64,000 bases of DNA, taken from positions 682,001 through 746,000 of the forward strand of contig JACKIM010000002.1 in the NCBI GenBank assembly GCA_020638465.1. The letters are read 5' to 3'. The stretch is from Geminicoccaceae bacterium. Its GTDB lineage: Bacteria; Pseudomonadota; Alphaproteobacteria; Geminicoccales; Geminicoccaceae. Shown in pieces: positions 9,050 through 18,478 of the stretch (position 1 is its first letter; the number at the start of each line of letters is the position of its first letter). The notes beneath the pieces are model-generated. The model ran no database searches. It was not told where the DNA came from and was given only the letters and a program-made list of their open reading frames with translations. A program made the translations under genes and the position numbers.

Positions 9050-9807
9050 GGCCGAATGCGTTGAGTTCTCCAGCCATGGTCGCAGGAAATCCGGGTGGTG
9101 GTGCAGTTCCGCTGGCTCATGTGGCGATCATCATGGATGGGAACCGGCGCTGGGCGCGTGCACGTGGCATGCCGCCGATTTATGGCCACAAGCAGGGTGC
9201 CGAATCGGTGCGCCGGGCTGTCGAGGGGTGTTGTCGACTCGGCGTACGGTATCTGACTCTCTACGCGTTTTCGTCGGAAAATTGGCGCCGGCCGCTTGGC
9301 GAGATTGGCGAACTGATGAACCTTTTGCGGTTCTATCTGCAAAAGGAGATCAACGCCCTTCATGCCAATGGTGTGCGTGTGCGGATCATCGGTGACCGTA
9401 GCCGTCTCGATGCCGACATCAGGAATCTCATCGAGCGGGCCGAGGCCAAGACCGAGGCGAATGAGCGGCTGACCTTGATGGTGGCGTTGAGTTACGGGGG
9501 GCGTGACGAACTCGTGCAGGCGGCCCGTGAAGTCGGCCGGGAGGCGGTGGCCGGAAGACTCGACCCGGAATTGATTGATGAAGAGACGTTCGCCAGTTTC
9601 CTCTATACTCGCGGTGTGCCGGATCCGGATCTCCTCATTCGCACCAGCGGCGAACAGCGGATCAGCAATTTTCTTCTCTGGCAGCTTGCCTACACCGAAT
9701 TCGTGTTTCTCGATATCGCTTGGCCGGAGTTTTCCGAGCAACATCTGTGTGATGCGATCGAACGCTATGCAGCACGTGAGCGCCGCTATGGCGCCCGTTC
9801 AGGCTAG
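9046..9807 (+). CDS. uppS: Isoprenyl transferase (undecaprenyl diphosphate synthase)
   Basis: 253 residues from a TTG overlapping the frr stop; an ATG at 9076 (243 residues) is an equally plausible start. The cis-prenyltransferase signature HVAIIMDGNRRWARARG contains the catalytic Asp, and LYAFSSENWRRP and the C-terminal DLLIRTSGEQRISNFLLWQLAYTEF motifs are intact. It makes the C55 lipid carrier for peptidoglycan and O-antigen from farnesyl diphosphate and isopentenyl diphosphate. Next to cdsA and dxr, it links isoprenoid supply with envelope synthesis. Confidence 0.96.
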   Translation: MRPNALSSPAMVAGNPGGGAVPLAHVAIIMDGNRRWARARGMPPIYGHKQGAESVRRAVEGCCRLGVRYLTLYAFSSENWRRPLGEIGELMNLLRFYLQKEINALHANGVRVRIIGDRSRLDADIRNLIERAEAKTEANERLTLMVALSYGGRDELVQAAREVGREAVAGRLDPELIDEETFASFLYTRGVPDPDLLIRTSGEQRISNFLLWQLAYTEFVFLDIAWPEFSEQHLCDAIERYAARERRYGARSG

Positions 9808-9810
9808 CCG

Positions 9811-10623
9811 GTGAGGCCGGACCTTCCCAAACGCCTGTTCGGCGGTGCGGTCGTGGCCTTGATCGCAGCCGTCGAAATCGGCTTCGGTGGCTGGGTCTTG
9901 GCGGGTGTACTCCCGTTTCTCCTGTACGGACTCGCGCATGAGTGGACCCGGTTGACGCAGTCAGCACCAAGCTGGCGGGACGATGTGCTTGTTGCTGCAG
10001 CACCCGTTCTCGTTGTCGTTCTGTTCGCCCTCGCGTCGAGTTTCGACGGCTGGCGCGGTGACGGGCTCCTGCCCGGTCTGATCGTGCTTCTGGTGGTCAT
10101 GGCCTTGTCGGTTGCCCTGTTGGGATATCGAGGGCTTCGTCAGCGTATGAGTTGCATTTGTGGTGGAATCTATCTGGGATTGCCATTTCTCTCCTTGTTG
10201 TGGTTGCGTGATGACCAGCGGGGGCTCGAGATCGTCGTCTGGCTTGTGGTGGTGATTATCGTGACGGACAGTTGTGCCTATTTCGTCGGCTCGTCGGTCG
10301 GTGGCCCGAAGCTTGCGCCGAAGATCAGCCCCGGAAAAACATGGTCGGGTCTGGTCGGTGGTCTCGTGTCGGCCATGGCCGTGGGTACCATCGCCTGCAA
10401 CCTGATCGGCTTCACCTGGTATTCGGCAGCTCTTCTGGCCGGTGTCCTTGCGTTGATTGCCCAAGGTGGCGATCTGTTCGAATCCTGGCTCAAACGGCGC
10501 GCCGGAGTAAAGGACAGCGGTCGTATCATTCCCGGGCATGGCGGACTTCTTGATCGGCTCGATGGTTACATGCTGGCCCTGCCCGCGCTGGCCCTCGTCC
10601 TCGTTACCAAAGGTGTTGCATGA
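9811..10623 (+). CDS. cdsA: Phosphatidate cytidylyltransferase
   Basis: 270 residues beginning with GTG 3 bases after uppS. It is strongly hydrophobic (about seven membrane segments) and carries the CdsA C-terminal signature LKRRAGVKDSGRIIPGHGG followed by LDRLDGYM, plus ISPGKTWSGLVGG. It converts phosphatidic acid and CTP to CDP-diacylglycerol, the branch point for membrane phospholipids, in the inner membrane. Its last codons overlap dxr by ATGA. Confidence 0.95.
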   Translation: MRPDLPKRLFGGAVVALIAAVEIGFGGWVLAGVLPFLLYGLAHEWTRLTQSAPSWRDDVLVAAAPVLVVVLFALASSFDGWRGDGLLPGLIVLLVVMALSVALLGYRGLRQRMSCICGGIYLGLPFLSLLWLRDDQRGLEIVVWLVVVIIVTDSCAYFVGSSVGGPKLAPKISPGKTWSGLVGGLVSAMAVGTIACNLIGFTWYSAALLAGVLALIAQGGDLFESWLKRRAGVKDSGRIIPGHGGLLDRLDGYMLALPALALVLVTKGVA

Positions 10624-11822
10624 CCCGAAATGTCCAGCCGCCATCGGTTGACCATCCACGCAGCGTGACGATTCTCGGTGTGACGGGGTCGGTGGGCAGG
10701 AGCACCATTGAAGTCATCCGCGAATCGCCGGAATTCTACAAGGTGGTAGCACTGACAGCCTGGGGGCGTGTCGAGGAACTGGCAAGTCTGGCGATTGAGT
10801 TCCGTGCCCAAAGGGCGGTAATCGGGCAGTTGGATCTGTTGCCAAGGCTGGAAAGTCTTCTTGGGGGAACGGGCATCGAAGCGATGGCTGGCGAGCAGGC
10901 CATTGTCGATGCGGCGGAACTTGATGCCGCATTCGTGATGGCCTCCATCGTGGGAGCAGCCGGTCTGGCGCCGACACTCGCGGCCATTCGACGGGGTGCC
11001 CTGATTGGTCTTGCCAACAAGGAATGTCTTATTTGTGCCGGACCGTTACTGCTCGCCGAAGTTAGCAGGCATGGTGCAAAATTGCTTCCTGTCGACTCAG
11101 AGCATAGTGCCATATTTCAATCTCTTGAAGGATCATGTTCAAGTTCTGTGGAAACATTGACCCTGACGGCATCGGGCGGTCCCTTTCGCGGTTGGACGCG
11201 TGAGCGGATGGCCGGTGCGACGCTGGAGAGCGCATTATCCCATCCCAACTGGTCCATGGGTACCAAGATTACCATCGATAGTGCCACGATGATGAACAAG
11301 GCTCTTGAACTCATTGAAGCCTGCTATCTTTTTGATGTCGATGAAACCTCGGTGGAGGTCGTCGTACATCCGCAATCGATCATTCACAGTCTTGTCACGT
11401 ACAAGGATGGGTCGACGCTGGCACAATTGAGCCCGCCGGACATGCGGGTCCCCATCGCTCATGCGCTGGGCTGGCCGTCGCGTTTGTCGGTGAGCACTGC
11501 AAGACTCGATCTGGCGGCGCTTGGCCAGATGACCTTCGAGAAGCCCGATGACGAGGCTTTTCCCGCTCTTCGCCTGGCGCGGCAGGCCTTGAACGCGGGT
11601 GGGCCTGCTCCTATCCTGTTCAATGCGGCCAACGAGATTGCGGTGGCTGCATTTGTCGCGGGACGTATCGGCTTTCTCGATATCGTGGCCATCGTTGAGG
11701 ACGTGCTTGCCCAGGCAGACGGGGGCTCGTTAACGTCTCTTGAAGAAGTCCTGGCCTACGATGCGGCCGGACGTCGTCATGCTGGGGCAAGGGTCGAACG
11801 TCACACCTCAATCTTTGTCTAG
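10620..11822 (+). CDS. dxr: 1-deoxy-D-xylulose-5-phosphate reductoisomerase
   Basis: 400 residues, normal for the family. The NADPH-binding ILGVTGSVGRSTIEVI is near residue 18, the metal/substrate site LLPVDSEHSAIFQSLEG is present, and so is the flexible-loop region SHPNWSMGTKITIDSATMMNKALELIEA. It catalyses the second step of the MEP isoprenoid pathway, converting DXP to MEP. This supplies the isopentenyl units used by uppS two genes upstream. It overlaps cdsA by ATGA. Confidence 0.97.
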   Translation: MTRNVQPPSVDHPRSVTILGVTGSVGRSTIEVIRESPEFYKVVALTAWGRVEELASLAIEFRAQRAVIGQLDLLPRLESLLGGTGIEAMAGEQAIVDAAELDAAFVMASIVGAAGLAPTLAAIRRGALIGLANKECLICAGPLLLAEVSRHGAKLLPVDSEHSAIFQSLEGSCSSSVETLTLTASGGPFRGWTRERMAGATLESALSHPNWSMGTKITIDSATMMNKALELIEACYLFDVDETSVEVVVHPQSIIHSLVTYKDGSTLAQLSPPDMRVPIAHALGWPSRLSVSTARLDLAALGQMTFEKPDDEAFPALRLARQALNAGGPAPILFNAANEIAVAAFVAGRIGFLDIVAIVEDVLAQADGGSLTSLEEVLAYDAAGRRHAGARVERHTSIFV

Positions 11823-11840
11823 ATCCGGGAAAGGGCCCAC

Positions 11841-12962
11841 ATGGACCTGGTCCATCAGTTCGTCACTTATGTGATTCCTTTTGTCGTTATCCTGTCCGTG
11901 GTCGTTTTCATTCATGAATACGGTCACTATTGGGTCGCACGGCGTAACGGCATCAAGGTCGAGACTTTCTCTATCGGTTTCGGGCAGGAGATTTTCGGCT
12001 TCAACGATCGGCATGGCACCCGCTGGAAGGTCAGCTGGATACCCCTTGGCGGCTATGTGAAGATGCTGGGTGACGCCGATGCCACCAGTGCGACTGCGGA
12101 TGCCGCGACAGCCGAGGATCCGGACAGTTTTCCGGCAAAGACGGTGTGGCAGCGGATGGCGGTCGTCGTTGCCGGACCGGCAGCCAATTTCATCTTCGCC
12201 ATTGCCGTCCTTGCCGGACTGTTCATGATCAGTGGCCGCCCGTACACTCCGGCAGTCGTGGCGGAGATCCGGGACGGCAGTCCGGCTGCCGAGGCAGGTC
12301 TGCTTCCGGAAGACCGTATCGTGGCGGTTGATGGCGCGGCAATTTCGAGTTTTCAGGATCTGCAGGAATATGTGCGGCCGGCAGCCGAGATGCCTCTGCT
12401 GTTCACGGTCAGGCGCGGGGATACGCAGTTCGATGTCACCGTGACGCCGGCCCTTGAGGAAATCGAGGATCGTTTCGGTCAGGTGCACCGGGTCGGGTTG
12501 GTTGGTATAACCAGCAACTCCATCGAGTTCAGGACGAGTTCGCCGGGGATGGCCGTATTCGAGGCCGTGTCCGAAACCGGCAAGATGGTCGTCGGTACCC
12601 TCAAGGCGCTGGGCGAGATGATTGTCGGCAGCCGCAGTGCGGACGAACTGGGAGGCCCGCTGCGCATTGCCCAGATGTCGGGAGAGATCGCACAGGACGG
12701 TCTGGTTCCCGCCATATGGTTCACAGCGGTCCTTTCAATCAATCTGGGGCTGATCAATTTGTTCCCCATCCCGATGCTGGACGGCGGTCATATCGTGCTC
12801 TACACCATCGAGGCCGCACGCGGGCGGCCATTGACGGAGAGAAGTCAGGAGATCGCCTTTCGGGTCGGTCTGGCGATGGTGTTGAGTCTTATGGTTTTCG
12901 CCACTTGGAACGATCTCGTTCATCTTGACGTGATATCGTTCGTGACTGGACTCATCTCCTGA
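11841..12962 (+). CDS. rseP: RIP metalloprotease RseP (site-2 protease)
   Basis: 373 residues. The zinc motif HEYGH lies in the first membrane segment (VVFIHEYGHYWVARRNG), a PDZ domain spans roughly residues 125-210, and the second zinc ligand is in NLFPIPMLDGGHIVLYTIEAARG. It cleaves anti-sigma factors or leftover signal peptides within the inner membrane. The length (one clear PDZ domain instead of the two in E. coli) is usual for alphaproteobacteria. The next gene, bamA, is 143 bases downstream. Confidence 0.96.
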   Translation: MDLVHQFVTYVIPFVVILSVVVFIHEYGHYWVARRNGIKVETFSIGFGQEIFGFNDRHGTRWKVSWIPLGGYVKMLGDADATSATADAATAEDPDSFPAKTVWQRMAVVVAGPAANFIFAIAVLAGLFMISGRPYTPAVVAEIRDGSPAAEAGLLPEDRIVAVDGAAISSFQDLQEYVRPAAEMPLLFTVRRGDTQFDVTVTPALEEIEDRFGQVHRVGLVGITSNSIEFRTSSPGMAVFEAVSETGKMVVGTLKALGEMIVGSRSADELGGPLRIAQMSGEIAQDGLVPAIWFTAVLSINLGLINLFPIPMLDGGHIVLYTIEAARGRPLTERSQEIAFRVGLAMVLSLMVFATWNDLVHLDVISFVTGLIS

Positions 12963-13105
12963 TTTCAAAGGCTGGGCGCGGATTTTTAACCGCATTCGAA
13001 GCCTGAACGCACCTGCGTCTCCGGGCCAATGGCCGGGTTTCCGCCGCGGGCGAGCCACTCCCCTATATCTCGGCAAGGGAGTGCTTTCAGTCGTGGCCTG
13101 GAGAC

Positions 13106-15400
13106 ATGGGTTCAATCATGCGTCGTATGCTATCTGTTATCGGAGCCTTGCTGTTCCTTGCGACCCAACTTCCGATTGCATTTCCAGTTCGGGCGGAATC
13201 GCCTGACGACCGCATTCAGAACATCATCATTGAAGGCAACCAGCGTATCGAAGATGCCACAGTTGAAAGCTATCTGTCGATACATCGCGGCGATACCTTC
13301 GATTCGACAGCGCTCGACAATTCCCTGAAAAATCTCTTTGCCACCGGTTTGTTCGACGATGTGGTCATTCGCCGGACGGGGAATGATCTCGTCGTGTCGG
13401 TGGTCGAGAATCCGATCGTCAACCGGGTCGCGTTCGAAGGCAATCTCCGTATCGAGGATAGCGTGCTCGAATCGGAGGTCCAGATCCGGCCACGGGTGGT
13501 CTACACCCGAGCGCGTGTGCAGACAGCCGTATCCCGCATCCTTGAGTTATACCGACGAAACGGTCGCTATGCCGCGCAGGTCAATCCAAAGATCATCGAA
13601 CTTGACCAGAATCGTGTCGATCTCGTCTTCGAGATCGAGGAAGGTCCCGAGACCAAGGTCGCCGGCATAAGCTTTATCGGTAACGAGAAGTTCTCGGACA
13701 ACACCCTGCGGGGTGTGATCGAGACGAAGGAAAGCGCGTTCTGGCGGATATTGTCCAGCGCGGATACCTACGATCCCGACCGTCTCGCCTTCGATCAGGA
13801 ATTGCTTCGTCGTTTCTATCTCGAACGGGGATATGCCGAATTCGCGGTCGTTTCGGCCATCGCTGAACTTACGCCGGATGGCAGTGCTTTCTACATCACG
13901 TTCACGGTCGACGAGGGAGACCTTTACCATTTCGGTAAGATCGATCTCGAAAGCTCCATACGTGACCTTTCACTCGATGACCTGCGATCACTGGTCCAGA
14001 CCGAGGAAGGCGAGGTCTACAATGCCAACCAGGTGGAAAGTACCATCCAGGCGCTCACCGACAAGACCGGCGAACTGGGCTACGCCTTTGCCAATATTGA
14101 TCCGGTGACGCAGATTGATCGCGATGCGCTGACGATCGCGATTACCTATTCGATCGCCGAGGGGCAGCGGGTCTATGTCGACAGGATCAACATTACCGGG
14201 AACGTCCGCACGCTGGATGAAGTGATCCGTCGCGAGATGCGGTTGTCCGAAGGAGATGCCTATAATGTGGCGCTGCTGAGGCGTTCGCAGCAACGCATTC
14301 GCAATCTGGGCTATTTCGACAGTGTCGATGTGACCACCAGTCAGGCTGCGGCTGCCGATCGCATCGACATCAATGTCAAGGTCTCGGAACGATCGACAGG
14401 TGAACTTTCGTTCGGTGCCGGCTTTTCGACCAGCGATGGTCCGTTGTTCGATATCCGTCTGACCGAACGCAATCTTCTCGGTACGGGAAACAGCATCTCC
14501 TCGAACCTTACCGTTTCAGGCCGTCGGCAGGACGTCGAGTTCAGCTACACCAATCCCTATTTCCTCGATCGGGAATTGGCTGCGGGAATCGACGTCTTCC
14601 GGCGCAGGACCGATTTTCAATCGGAAAGTTCGTTCGACGAGACATCGACCGGCGGCGTGCTTCGTGCCGACTATCCGCTCACCGAACATCTGCACCATTC
14701 GGTCCGGTACACACTACGCGAGGACAAGATCGAAAGTGTCTCGAATTCAGCTTCGGTGTTCATCCGTGAAGAGGAAGGCAGTCGTATAACATCTTCCATA
14801 GGCGAAACGTTCACTTATGACTTGCGTGACACTCGCTTTCTTCCATCTGAAGGTTACCTGTTGCGGCTCGATCAGGAACTGGCAGGACTCGGCGGTGACA
14901 ACAAATTCATCATGAATGAGGGCCGTGCAGATTACTACTATCAGATTTACCCTGACGTTGTGTTGAATTTGGGCGCGGGTTTCGGTTACATTCACGGCTT
15001 GACTGGCGAGGATGTTCATTTGTCCAACCGTTTCTTCATCGGTGGTTCGAGCCTGCGCGGATTCAAGGCAGGCGGCATCGGGCCGCGCGACTCGGAGACG
15101 GACGACTCGCTGGGAGGGAACTTGTACTATACGGGAACGGCCGAGGTTCGTTTCCCTCTGGGGCTGCCCGAGGAGTTGAGAATGTTCGGACGCACATTTG
15201 TCGATGTCGGTTCATTGCATGAAATCGACGTGCACGGTCCGACCCTGATCGACAACAGCGATCCGAGGGTCGGTGCGGGCATTGGCTTGTCCTGGCTTTC
15301 GCCGCTTGGCCCCTTGTCGATCGACTTTGCGCAGGCCGTGGTCAAGAAGGATGAAGACCAGACAGAGAGTTTCAGAATCTCATTCGGCACAAGGTTCTGA
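13106..15400 (+). CDS. bamA: Outer membrane protein assembly factor BamA
   Basis: 764 residues with a signal peptide of about 30 residues ending in FPVRA. Five POTRA repeats cover roughly residues 35-420 and the 16-stranded barrel follows. The barrel includes FFIGGSSLRGFKAGGIGPRD, which holds the conserved loop-6 RGF motif, and ends in an aromatic residue (RISFGTRF), the outer-membrane signal. BamA inserts beta-barrel proteins in the outer membrane. It precedes ompH/skp, whose product delivers its clients, in the usual order. ATG codons at 13106 and 13118 are both possible starts. Confidence 0.97.
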   Translation: MGSIMRRMLSVIGALLFLATQLPIAFPVRAESPDDRIQNIIIEGNQRIEDATVESYLSIHRGDTFDSTALDNSLKNLFATGLFDDVVIRRTGNDLVVSVVENPIVNRVAFEGNLRIEDSVLESEVQIRPRVVYTRARVQTAVSRILELYRRNGRYAAQVNPKIIELDQNRVDLVFEIEEGPETKVAGISFIGNEKFSDNTLRGVIETKESAFWRILSSADTYDPDRLAFDQELLRRFYLERGYAEFAVVSAIAELTPDGSAFYITFTVDEGDLYHFGKIDLESSIRDLSLDDLRSLVQTEEGEVYNANQVESTIQALTDKTGELGYAFANIDPVTQIDRDALTIAITYSIAEGQRVYVDRINITGNVRTLDEVIRREMRLSEGDAYNVALLRRSQQRIRNLGYFDSVDVTTSQAAAADRIDINVKVSERSTGELSFGAGFSTSDGPLFDIRLTERNLLGTGNSISSNLTVSGRRQDVEFSYTNPYFLDRELAAGIDVFRRRTDFQSESSFDETSTGGVLRADYPLTEHLHHSVRYTLREDKIESVSNSASVFIREEEGSRITSSIGETFTYDLRDTRFLPSEGYLLRLDQELAGLGGDNKFIMNEGRADYYYQIYPDVVLNLGAGFGYIHGLTGEDVHLSNRFFIGGSSLRGFKAGGIGPRDSETDDSLGGNLYYTGTAEVRFPLGLPEELRMFGRTFVDVGSLHEIDVHGPTLIDNSDPRVGAGIGLSWLSPLGPLSIDFAQAVVKKDEDQTESFRISFGTRF

Positions 15401-15410
15401 GGTAACACCC

Positions 15411-15971
15411 ATGGTTCGACTCCTCTTTCTCGTTGTGGGGCTTGTCGGGACTTTGTTGCCTGCAGTGGCCATGGCGCAGGCTGTGGAGCCTCTGGAGCCG
15501 GCTGTTGCCGCGGTGATCGATTATCAGCGTATCCTGCGAGATGCCAAGGCAGCCCAGAGCATACGCAACCAGGTCGAGGCGCGCCGAAAGCGTTACCAGG
15601 ACCAGATCGCCAGGGAAGAGCAGCGTCTGCATGAAGAGGACAAGGCATTGACGAAGCGGCGGACGATCCTGTCTGCCGAAGCCTATGCAGAGAAGCGGCA
15701 GGCGTTCGAGGCCGATGTCGGCGAAGTCCAGCGAATGGTCCAGGAACGGCGACGCCAGCTTGACGATGTCTCGTCCGAAGCCCTTTCCCAGGTGCGCAAT
15801 ACCCTGATCGAGGTAGTAGGCGATCTGGCGGAGCGGGCCGGCTTCAACGTTGTGTTGCCGAGCTCGGGCGTGCTCCTTTTTTCGCCGCGCATCGATCTGA
15901 CCGAGGAAGTGCTGACACGGCTCGACGCCAAACTGCCCGATGTGAAGCTTTCTGACGCCAGCGCCGACTGA
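15411..15971 (+). CDS. OmpH/Skp family periplasmic chaperone
   Basis: 186 residues from the ATG at 15411, which opens with a classical signal peptide (MVRLLFLVVGLVGTLLPAVAMAQA). The body is a long charged coiled coil (about residues 50-135, rich in Arg, Lys, Glu and Gln) with the core start VIDYQRILRDAKAAQSIRNQ. This is the Skp/OmpH arrangement, a trimeric chaperone that holds outer-membrane proteins for BamA. It lies 10 bases after bamA and 2 bases before lpxD. Confidence 0.9.
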   Translation: MVRLLFLVVGLVGTLLPAVAMAQAVEPLEPAVAAVIDYQRILRDAKAAQSIRNQVEARRKRYQDQIAREEQRLHEEDKALTKRRTILSAEAYAEKRQAFEADVGEVQRMVQERRRQLDDVSSEALSQVRNTLIEVVGDLAERAGFNVVLPSSGVLLFSPRIDLTEEVLTRLDAKLPDVKLSDASAD

Positions 15972-15973
15972 CG

Positions 15974-17035
15974 ATGGCCGACCCGAGGTTTTTCGGTCAT
16001 TCGGGGCCTCTGGCCTTGCCGCAGTTATTGCACCATTCGGGCGGAATTCTGGTTGGCGGGGAGACCGTAAACCGACCGTTCAACGGTGTCGCAGCACTCG
16101 ACGATGCTGCGCCGGACGATGTGTCCGTCCTGGCTGCTCCGCGCTATCGTGACATGGCAGCGGTATCAAGGGCTGGCCTGATCGTCGTGGCGGAAGGACA
16201 GCGTTCGAGCCTGCCGCCTTCGGCACTGGCCATTGTCGTCGTTGACCCGCAAATGGCTTTTGGTCGCATTGCCCGGGCGTTTCATCCGGAGCCCTGCCCA
16301 CGGGACATGCCTTTCAAACGCGATGAACGCTTCGGGCAGGCTTTCGTCGATCGTCATGCCGTTGTTCATGAGCGTGTTCACCTGGCTCCGGGCGTCGTCG
16401 TTCACGCGGGGGCCGAAATCGGGGAAGGGGTACGGATTGCGGCTCATGCGGTCATCGGCTCCGGCGTTGTCATCGGTGCGCGAACCGCTGTCGGGGCCGG
16501 GGCCAAGGTCAGTCATGCGCTGATCGGCGATGATGTCGTCATTCAGGCCGGCGCGGTCATTGGCGAAGCCGGGTTCGGTTTTGCCATGGGGCAGTTTCCA
16601 TTCGAGGATATTCCCCAACTCGGTCGTGTTATCGTCGAGGATGGCGTGCGGATCGGTGCGAATACGACCATTCACAGGGGCAGCCTCAAGGATACCGTGA
16701 TCGGAGCCCATAGTCGGATCGACAATCTGGTGATGGTCGCCCACAATGTGCGCATTGGCACCGGAGCGGTGATCGTTGCCCAGACGGGGTTGTCGGGAAG
16801 CAGCGAGGTTGGTGATCGATCGGTCCTGGGAGGGCAGACCGGGGTCGCGGGGCATTTGAGCATCGGTTCGGGCGTACGGCTTGCTGCCCGTTCCGGTGTG
16901 ACGAGAGACGTTCCGGATGGTGTCGTGTATGGGGGGTTCCCGGCGCAGCCGATCGGTCGTTGGCGTCGCGAGATTGCGGTATTGCGTCGGTTGCTGTCGG
17001 GATTTGAACGAAAGAACGGAGAAAAACTCTCATGA
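15974..17035 (+). CDS. lpxD: UDP-3-O-(3-hydroxyacyl)glucosamine N-acyltransferase
   Basis: 353 residues. An N-terminal uridine-binding domain (residues 1-110) precedes a left-handed beta helix of hexapeptide repeats such as VVIGARTAVGAGAKV and VRIGTGAVIVAQTGLSGS; the catalytic His region is near RIDNLVMVAHNVRIG. It adds the second acyl chain in lipid A synthesis. It is 2 bases downstream of the ompH-like gene, and its stop overlaps fabZ by ATGA. Confidence 0.96.
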   Translation: MADPRFFGHSGPLALPQLLHHSGGILVGGETVNRPFNGVAALDDAAPDDVSVLAAPRYRDMAAVSRAGLIVVAEGQRSSLPPSALAIVVVDPQMAFGRIARAFHPEPCPRDMPFKRDERFGQAFVDRHAVVHERVHLAPGVVVHAGAEIGEGVRIAAHAVIGSGVVIGARTAVGAGAKVSHALIGDDVVIQAGAVIGEAGFGFAMGQFPFEDIPQLGRVIVEDGVRIGANTTIHRGSLKDTVIGAHSRIDNLVMVAHNVRIGTGAVIVAQTGLSGSSEVGDRSVLGGQTGVAGHLSIGSGVRLAARSGVTRDVPDGVVYGGFPAQPIGRWRREIAVLRRLLSGFERKNGEKLS

Positions 17036-17505
17036 CCGAGCCAGCATTCGAGCCGGGGACCGTGCTCGCCGATGTTGAGGCACATCAGATCATCGATTGT
17101 ATCCCGCATCGCTATCCGTTTTTGCTGGTGGATCGGGTCACGGAAATGACCGCCTTCGAACGGGCCGTCGGGATCAAGGGCGTCACTCTCAACGAACCAT
17201 TTTTCCAGGGCCATTTCCCCGGTGACCCGATCATGCCCGGAGTGCTGCTCATCGAGGCCATGGCCCAGACGGCGGCTGTCCTGGTGGTGTCGTCGCGCAA
17301 CCGTTTGGGGCAGGGCGACGGCGTCTACTTCATGGCCGTCGACCAGGCCCGCTTCCGCCGGCCGGTCAGGCCGGGCGTGCTGCTTCGCTTCGAGGTGTGC
17401 AAGGAACGGCAGAAACTCGGTATCTGGCGCTTTGCGGGCACGGCGAGGGTCGGGGACGATGTGGTGGCCGAGACCCTGTTTACAGCCAAGGTGCTGGACG
17501 CATGA
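17032..17505 (+). CDS. fabZ: 3-hydroxyacyl-ACP dehydratase FabZ
   Basis: 157 residues with the hot-dog fold signatures IPHRYPFLLVDRV (catalytic His) and FFQGHFPGDPIMPGVLLIEAMAQ (catalytic Glu). It dehydrates 3-hydroxyacyl-ACP for fatty acid synthesis and so competes with LpxA and LpxD for the same acyl-ACP pool. Its position between lpxD and lpxA is the normal one. The stop is separated from the lpxA start by 1 base. Confidence 0.97.
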   Translation: MTEPAFEPGTVLADVEAHQIIDCIPHRYPFLLVDRVTEMTAFERAVGIKGVTLNEPFFQGHFPGDPIMPGVLLIEAMAQTAAVLVVSSRNRLGQGDGVYFMAVDQARFRRPVRPGVLLRFEVCKERQKLGIWRFAGTARVGDDVVAETLFTAKVLDA

Positions 17506-17506
17506 A

Positions 17507-18307
17507 ATGACATCTATCCATCCGACGGCGATTGTTGATGCTCGTGCAACAATCTCGCCGGGGGTAGAGATCGGTCCCTATTGCATCGTCGGCCCCGATG
17601 TCGTTCTCGGCGATGACTGTCGGCTGATTTCACACGTCGTCATTGATGGCCGTACGCAGCTTGGCAAGGAGTGCCGGGTCCATCCCTTTGCAGTCATCGG
17701 CCAGCCGCCCCAGGACATGAAATATCGTGGTGAACCGTCGGAACTCTTCATCGGCGCACGCACGGTGATCCGCGAGCATGTAACCCTGAATCCCGGCACC
17801 GAACGCGGTGGCATGGTCACCCGCGTCGGGACGGATTGCCTGCTGATGGCCACAACCCACGTTGCTCATGACTGTCAGGTTGGCAATCATGTGGTCATGG
17901 CGAACAATGCCACCTTGGGCGGTCATGTCCATGTCGGAGATCACGCGGTTCTCGGTGGCCTGTCTGCCATCCACCAATATGTGCGGATTGGCCACCATGC
18001 CATGATCGGCGGCATGAGCGGGGTTGAGCGCGATGTCATTCCCTATGGTTCGGTCATGGGCAACCGTGCGCATCTTTCGGGCCTGAATACGGTCGGCATG
18101 AAACGTCGGGGCATAGGCCATGATGAAATCATCGTCATGCGTCAGGCTTACCGCATGATGTTCGAAAGCGAGGGAACGTTTGCCGACAGGCTGGCCGAAG
18201 TTGCGGAACTGTTTGCCGACCGCCCCCGGGTCATGGAGATCGTATCGTTCATCCGCGAAGCGACCCAACGTTCCATCTGCACGCCGGAGCGCCTGCGCAA
18301 TGTTTGA
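17507..18307 (+). CDS. lpxA: UDP-N-acetylglucosamine acyltransferase
   Basis: 266 residues from ATG 17507. The hexapeptide beta helix begins HPTAIVDARATISPGVEIGPYCIVGP, contains the LpxA motif VIGQPPQDMKYRGEPS, and the catalytic HVAHDCQVGNHVVMANN. It performs the first acylation of lipid A synthesis. lpxI and lpxB, expected directly downstream in this operon type, are absent; after 171 bases an ABC binding protein begins. This gene is therefore the apparent end of the operon here. Confidence 0.97.
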   Translation: MTSIHPTAIVDARATISPGVEIGPYCIVGPDVVLGDDCRLISHVVIDGRTQLGKECRVHPFAVIGQPPQDMKYRGEPSELFIGARTVIREHVTLNPGTERGGMVTRVGTDCLLMATTHVAHDCQVGNHVVMANNATLGGHVHVGDHAVLGGLSAIHQYVRIGHHAMIGGMSGVERDVIPYGSVMGNRAHLSGLNTVGMKRRGIGHDEIIVMRQAYRMMFESEGTFADRLAEVAELFADRPRVMEIVSFIREATQRSICTPERLRNV

Positions 18308-18478
18308 GATGTCTCCTGTACACGGGCACCGCTGAATCGGGGCTTCCCGGGCAGATTTGACGTCATGCCGCCCATGACATAGGGTTCGAGCGATTGCCTG
18401 CGTACCAGGTAGCGCCTCCGCGTGACGCGTCTGATCGCGTCGCATGAATGACCACTCTTCCAAGAGGACGTGTCAAAC